A stretch of DNA of 64,000 nt from Candidimonas sp. SYP-B2681. Lineage in GTDB: Bacteria; Pseudomonadota; Gammaproteobacteria; Burkholderiales; Burkholderiaceae_B. A model generated the notes under the pieces. It saw only the letters and a list, made by a program, of their open reading frames with translations. It had not been told where the DNA came from and did not search any database. Of this stretch, positions 62,544 to 64,000 are shown one piece after another (the stretch's first letter is position 1; each line of letters begins with the position of its first letter). The position numbers and the translations under genes are program-made. The DNA is taken from NCBI RefSeq assembly GCF_003971065.1, contig NZ_RYDV01000002.1, forward strand, positions 62,001 through 126,000, given 5' to 3'.

Positions 62544-63425
62544 ATGACTCATAGTACGCATTCCTTAGCCTTGTCCAACCAACAGTTGGCGATGGCTATT
62601 TCCAATCCTGGTGCTTTGGGCACGATCGAGGCCTATATTAGTGCCGTCAATCGTCTGCCTATGCTCACGCATGAGCAAGAGCTGGCTTTGGGCAAACGTT
62701 TGCGCGATGAATCCGATCTCGATGCAGCCCGGCAGTTAATTACGTCGCATTTGCGGCTTGTCGTCTCGATCGCCCGACAGTATCTCGGTTACGGCCTGGC
62801 TCATGCAGACCTTATCCAGGAAGGTAATGTGGGGCTCATGAAAGCCGTCAAGCGCTTCGACCCGGAACGCGGGGTGCGCTTGGTGTCCTTCGCCGTTCAC
62901 TGGATCAAGGCCGAAATACACGAGTACATTGTGCGCAACTGGCGCATGGTGAAAGTGGCCACCACCAAGGCGCAGCGCAAACTGTTCTTCAATCTGCGCC
63001 GTATGCGTCCCGATGGCCAGACCCTTGATCCCGAACAGGTCAACACCATTGCCCGCGAACTCAACGTTCGCCCGGAAGACGTCAGCGAAATGGAAGTTCG
63101 CATGTCGGGCCGGGAAATGGCGCTCGAGTCGCCCGGCGATGACGACGACCACTATGCGCCTATCGCTTATTTGTCTGACGAAGGGCAGCAAGAACCGTCG
63201 CGTATTCTTGAGCGTCGTGCTCTCGACTCCTTACAGGGGGCCGGGTTGACCGATGCTGTCGACAGCCTTGACCCGCGCTCACGGCGCATAGTACAGGCGC
63301 GTTGGCTGCAAGACGATGGTGGTGCAACCTTGCACGAGCTGGCGGCCGAGTTTGGCGTGTCGGCCGAGCGCATTCGTCAGATTGAATCGGCGGCATTCAA
63401 GAAATTGCGGACTGCCTTGGCTTAG
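62544..63425 (+). CDS. rpoH: RNA polymerase heat-shock sigma factor 32
   Basis: 293 residues. Region 2 (LRLVVSIARQYLGYGLAHADLIQEGNVGLMKAVKRFDPERGVRLVSFAVHWIKAEIHEYI), the RpoH box around TTKAQRKLFFNLRRM, and region 4.2 with the helix-turn-helix TLHELAAEFGVSAERIRQIESAAFKKLR. It directs RNA polymerase to heat-shock promoters. The CIRCE site in its leader places it under HrcA repression. A strong terminator follows about 170 bp downstream. Confidence 0.97.
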   Translation: MTHSTHSLALSNQQLAMAISNPGALGTIEAYISAVNRLPMLTHEQELALGKRLRDESDLDAARQLITSHLRLVVSIARQYLGYGLAHADLIQEGNVGLMKAVKRFDPERGVRLVSFAVHWIKAEIHEYIVRNWRMVKVATTKAQRKLFFNLRRMRPDGQTLDPEQVNTIARELNVRPEDVSEMEVRMSGREMALESPGDDDDHYAPIAYLSDEGQQEPSRILERRALDSLQGAGLTDAVDSLDPRSRRIVQARWLQDDGGATLHELAAEFGVSAERIRQIESAAFKKLRTALA

Positions 63426-63596
63426 TCGCCGATATCGACATAAACTTTTACACGGTTTATTTCGCATCTCGCGAACTTATCATCGGCACTACGTACTAAC
63501 CAAAATAGGCAATAGGTTTGCACTGCGATGCGCGAGCCGTCCGTCTATCGTCCGCTTCGGCTTCTCCTCTTCCCCTCCCTTTTGAAGCGGATGTTT

Positions 63597-63628
63597 ATGG
63601 GACACCTCTTCAGGTGTCCCATTTTTTC
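63597..63628 (+). terminator. Intrinsic terminator downstream of rpoH
   Basis: Stem GGGACACCT (63599-63607) / AGGTGTCCC (63612-63620), CTTC tetraloop, AT pairs at the base, followed by six T residues. Confidence 0.9.
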
Positions 63629-63702
63629 GTCCGCGACGCGCTTTAAACCTTTGACCGCAGCGCACAGTATCATGGCTGCGTCCCACTATTCCTTTCCCAA
63701 GA

Positions 63703-63725
63703 ACAAAAAAAATCCCGACGGGATT
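63703..63725 (-). terminator. Reverse-strand terminator-like hairpin
   Basis: AATCCC (63711-63716) / GGGATT (63720-63725) with a GAC loop; on the reverse strand it is followed by eight T residues. No reverse-strand gene in the window ends here. Confidence 0.45.
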
Positions 63726-63789
63726 AAAAAAATCGGGCGAAAAAGCGATATCCTTGCAGGGCGGAGTGTGGTGTCGCAAGGGAAGTAAC

Positions 63790-64000
63790 ATGCAAATAGG
63801 GCATGTCGTGTTTGGCTTGGCCGGCTTGCTGGCCCTGCTGTCTTTCATGCCGGCACTTGCCGGACGCCTCCGGCTGCCTTACTCAATATTGCTCGCCATC
63901 GTCGGCTTTGCTCTTGGCCTGGTGATACATGTCCATAGCTGGGCTCCTTTGGTCATGTCCGATTTTCTGGACTCGCTGCAGCATTTTGAAGTCTCTTCCG
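63790..64000 (+). CDS. Cation/proton antiporter, N-terminal part (cut by window edge)
   Basis: 70 codons from ATG 63790 (AAGGGAAG upstream) to the window end. Two hydrophobic segments (VVFGLAGLLALLSFMPALAG; YSILLAIVGFALGLVIHV) separated by RLRLP, the usual start of CPA1-type Na+/H+ antiporters. Too little is visible to name a subfamily. Confidence 0.72.
   Translation, partial: MQIGHVVFGLAGLLALLSFMPALAGRLRLPYSILLAIVGFALGLVIHVHSWAPLVMSDFLDSLQHFEVSS

Larger units (their letters stand above)
63426..63789. other. 364-bp gap between rpoH and the antiporter gene
   Basis: Holds the plus-strand terminator at 63597-63628 and a reverse-strand terminator-like hairpin at 63703-63725. Open frames here lack ribosome sites and family character. 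Confidence 0.5.

Noticed and set aside
1-64000. tRNA, rRNA, CRISPR, prophage or transposase genes
   Set aside because: Looked for T-arm sequences, repeat-spacer arrays and integrase or transposase motifs by eye; none found. A tRNA or covariance search could still find something missed.

Overview
The window is a stretch of bacterial chromosome of moderately high G+C. Gene content and order point to a betaproteobacterium of the Alcaligenaceae (Bordetella, Pusillimonas or Candidimonas type). The pointers are uvrA-MFS-ssb, ubiA, fmdB-DUF502-aspS-endonuclease-clsB, two Bug-type solute receptors, paired cyanophycin synthetases, and a short sigma-32 gene. This assignment is inferred from gene families, not from a database search. 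I saw no rRNA, tRNA, CRISPR array, prophage or insertion sequence.

Layout. 1-3.7 kb: uvrA (left edge, cut), an MFS exporter and ssb. 3.9-4.7 kb: an isolated secreted esterase. 5.1-12.5 kb: a sugar-acid block with uronate dehydrogenase, SMP-30 lactonase, two Gfo/Idh/MocA dehydrogenases and a Bug receptor, divergent from a LysR regulator that is followed by an aldose epimerase and a cupin. 12.5-17.3 kb: a large MFS permease, a P-loop protein, a VOC protein and a Tgl-like transglutaminase homologue. 17.3-25.5 kb: a cyanophycin locus with DUF1854, an ABC exporter, and tandem cphA-type genes. 25.5-30 kb: dienelactone hydrolase, a 2OG-Fe(II) oxygenase, tyrB and a second PLP aminotransferase. 30-35.6 kb: a GntR-controlled CoA-dependent acid catabolic block. 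35.7-46 kb: housekeeping genes.

46.1-62.3 kb is the most unusual region. It looks like one regulon. A FCD-type GntR gene sits in its middle, and five copies of a TGGTATACAATATTC-like site lie in its intergenic gaps. The region encodes a NitT/TauT-type ABC importer with a cysteine hydrolase, a TauE permease, another permease with a Ntn-amidohydrolase (GGT/HpxW-like), and a haem-oxygenase-like dimetal oxidase (HDO) that keeps all six expected metal ligands. It also encodes an aldehyde dehydrogenase, a GlcG/HbpS protein, a ferredoxin-reductase fusion, two small 2Fe-2S ferredoxins flanking an unrecognised 106-residue protein, and an ornithine-cyclodeaminase-like protein. I read this as an oxidative pathway for an unknown nitrogenous or amide substrate, in which a dedicated ferredoxin chain feeds an HDO enzyme. 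FNR/Anr-like boxes sit beside two of its promoter regions.

62.4-64 kb: rpoH preceded by a perfect CIRCE (HrcA) element, then the start of a cation/proton antiporter gene at the right edge.

Other non-coding structure: a 108-bp palindromic element present twice (17.3 and 43.7 kb), a two-copy direct repeat at the LysR promoter, a near-perfect GntR palindrome at 33.2 kb, several intrinsic terminators, and two small ORFs of 39-40 codons.
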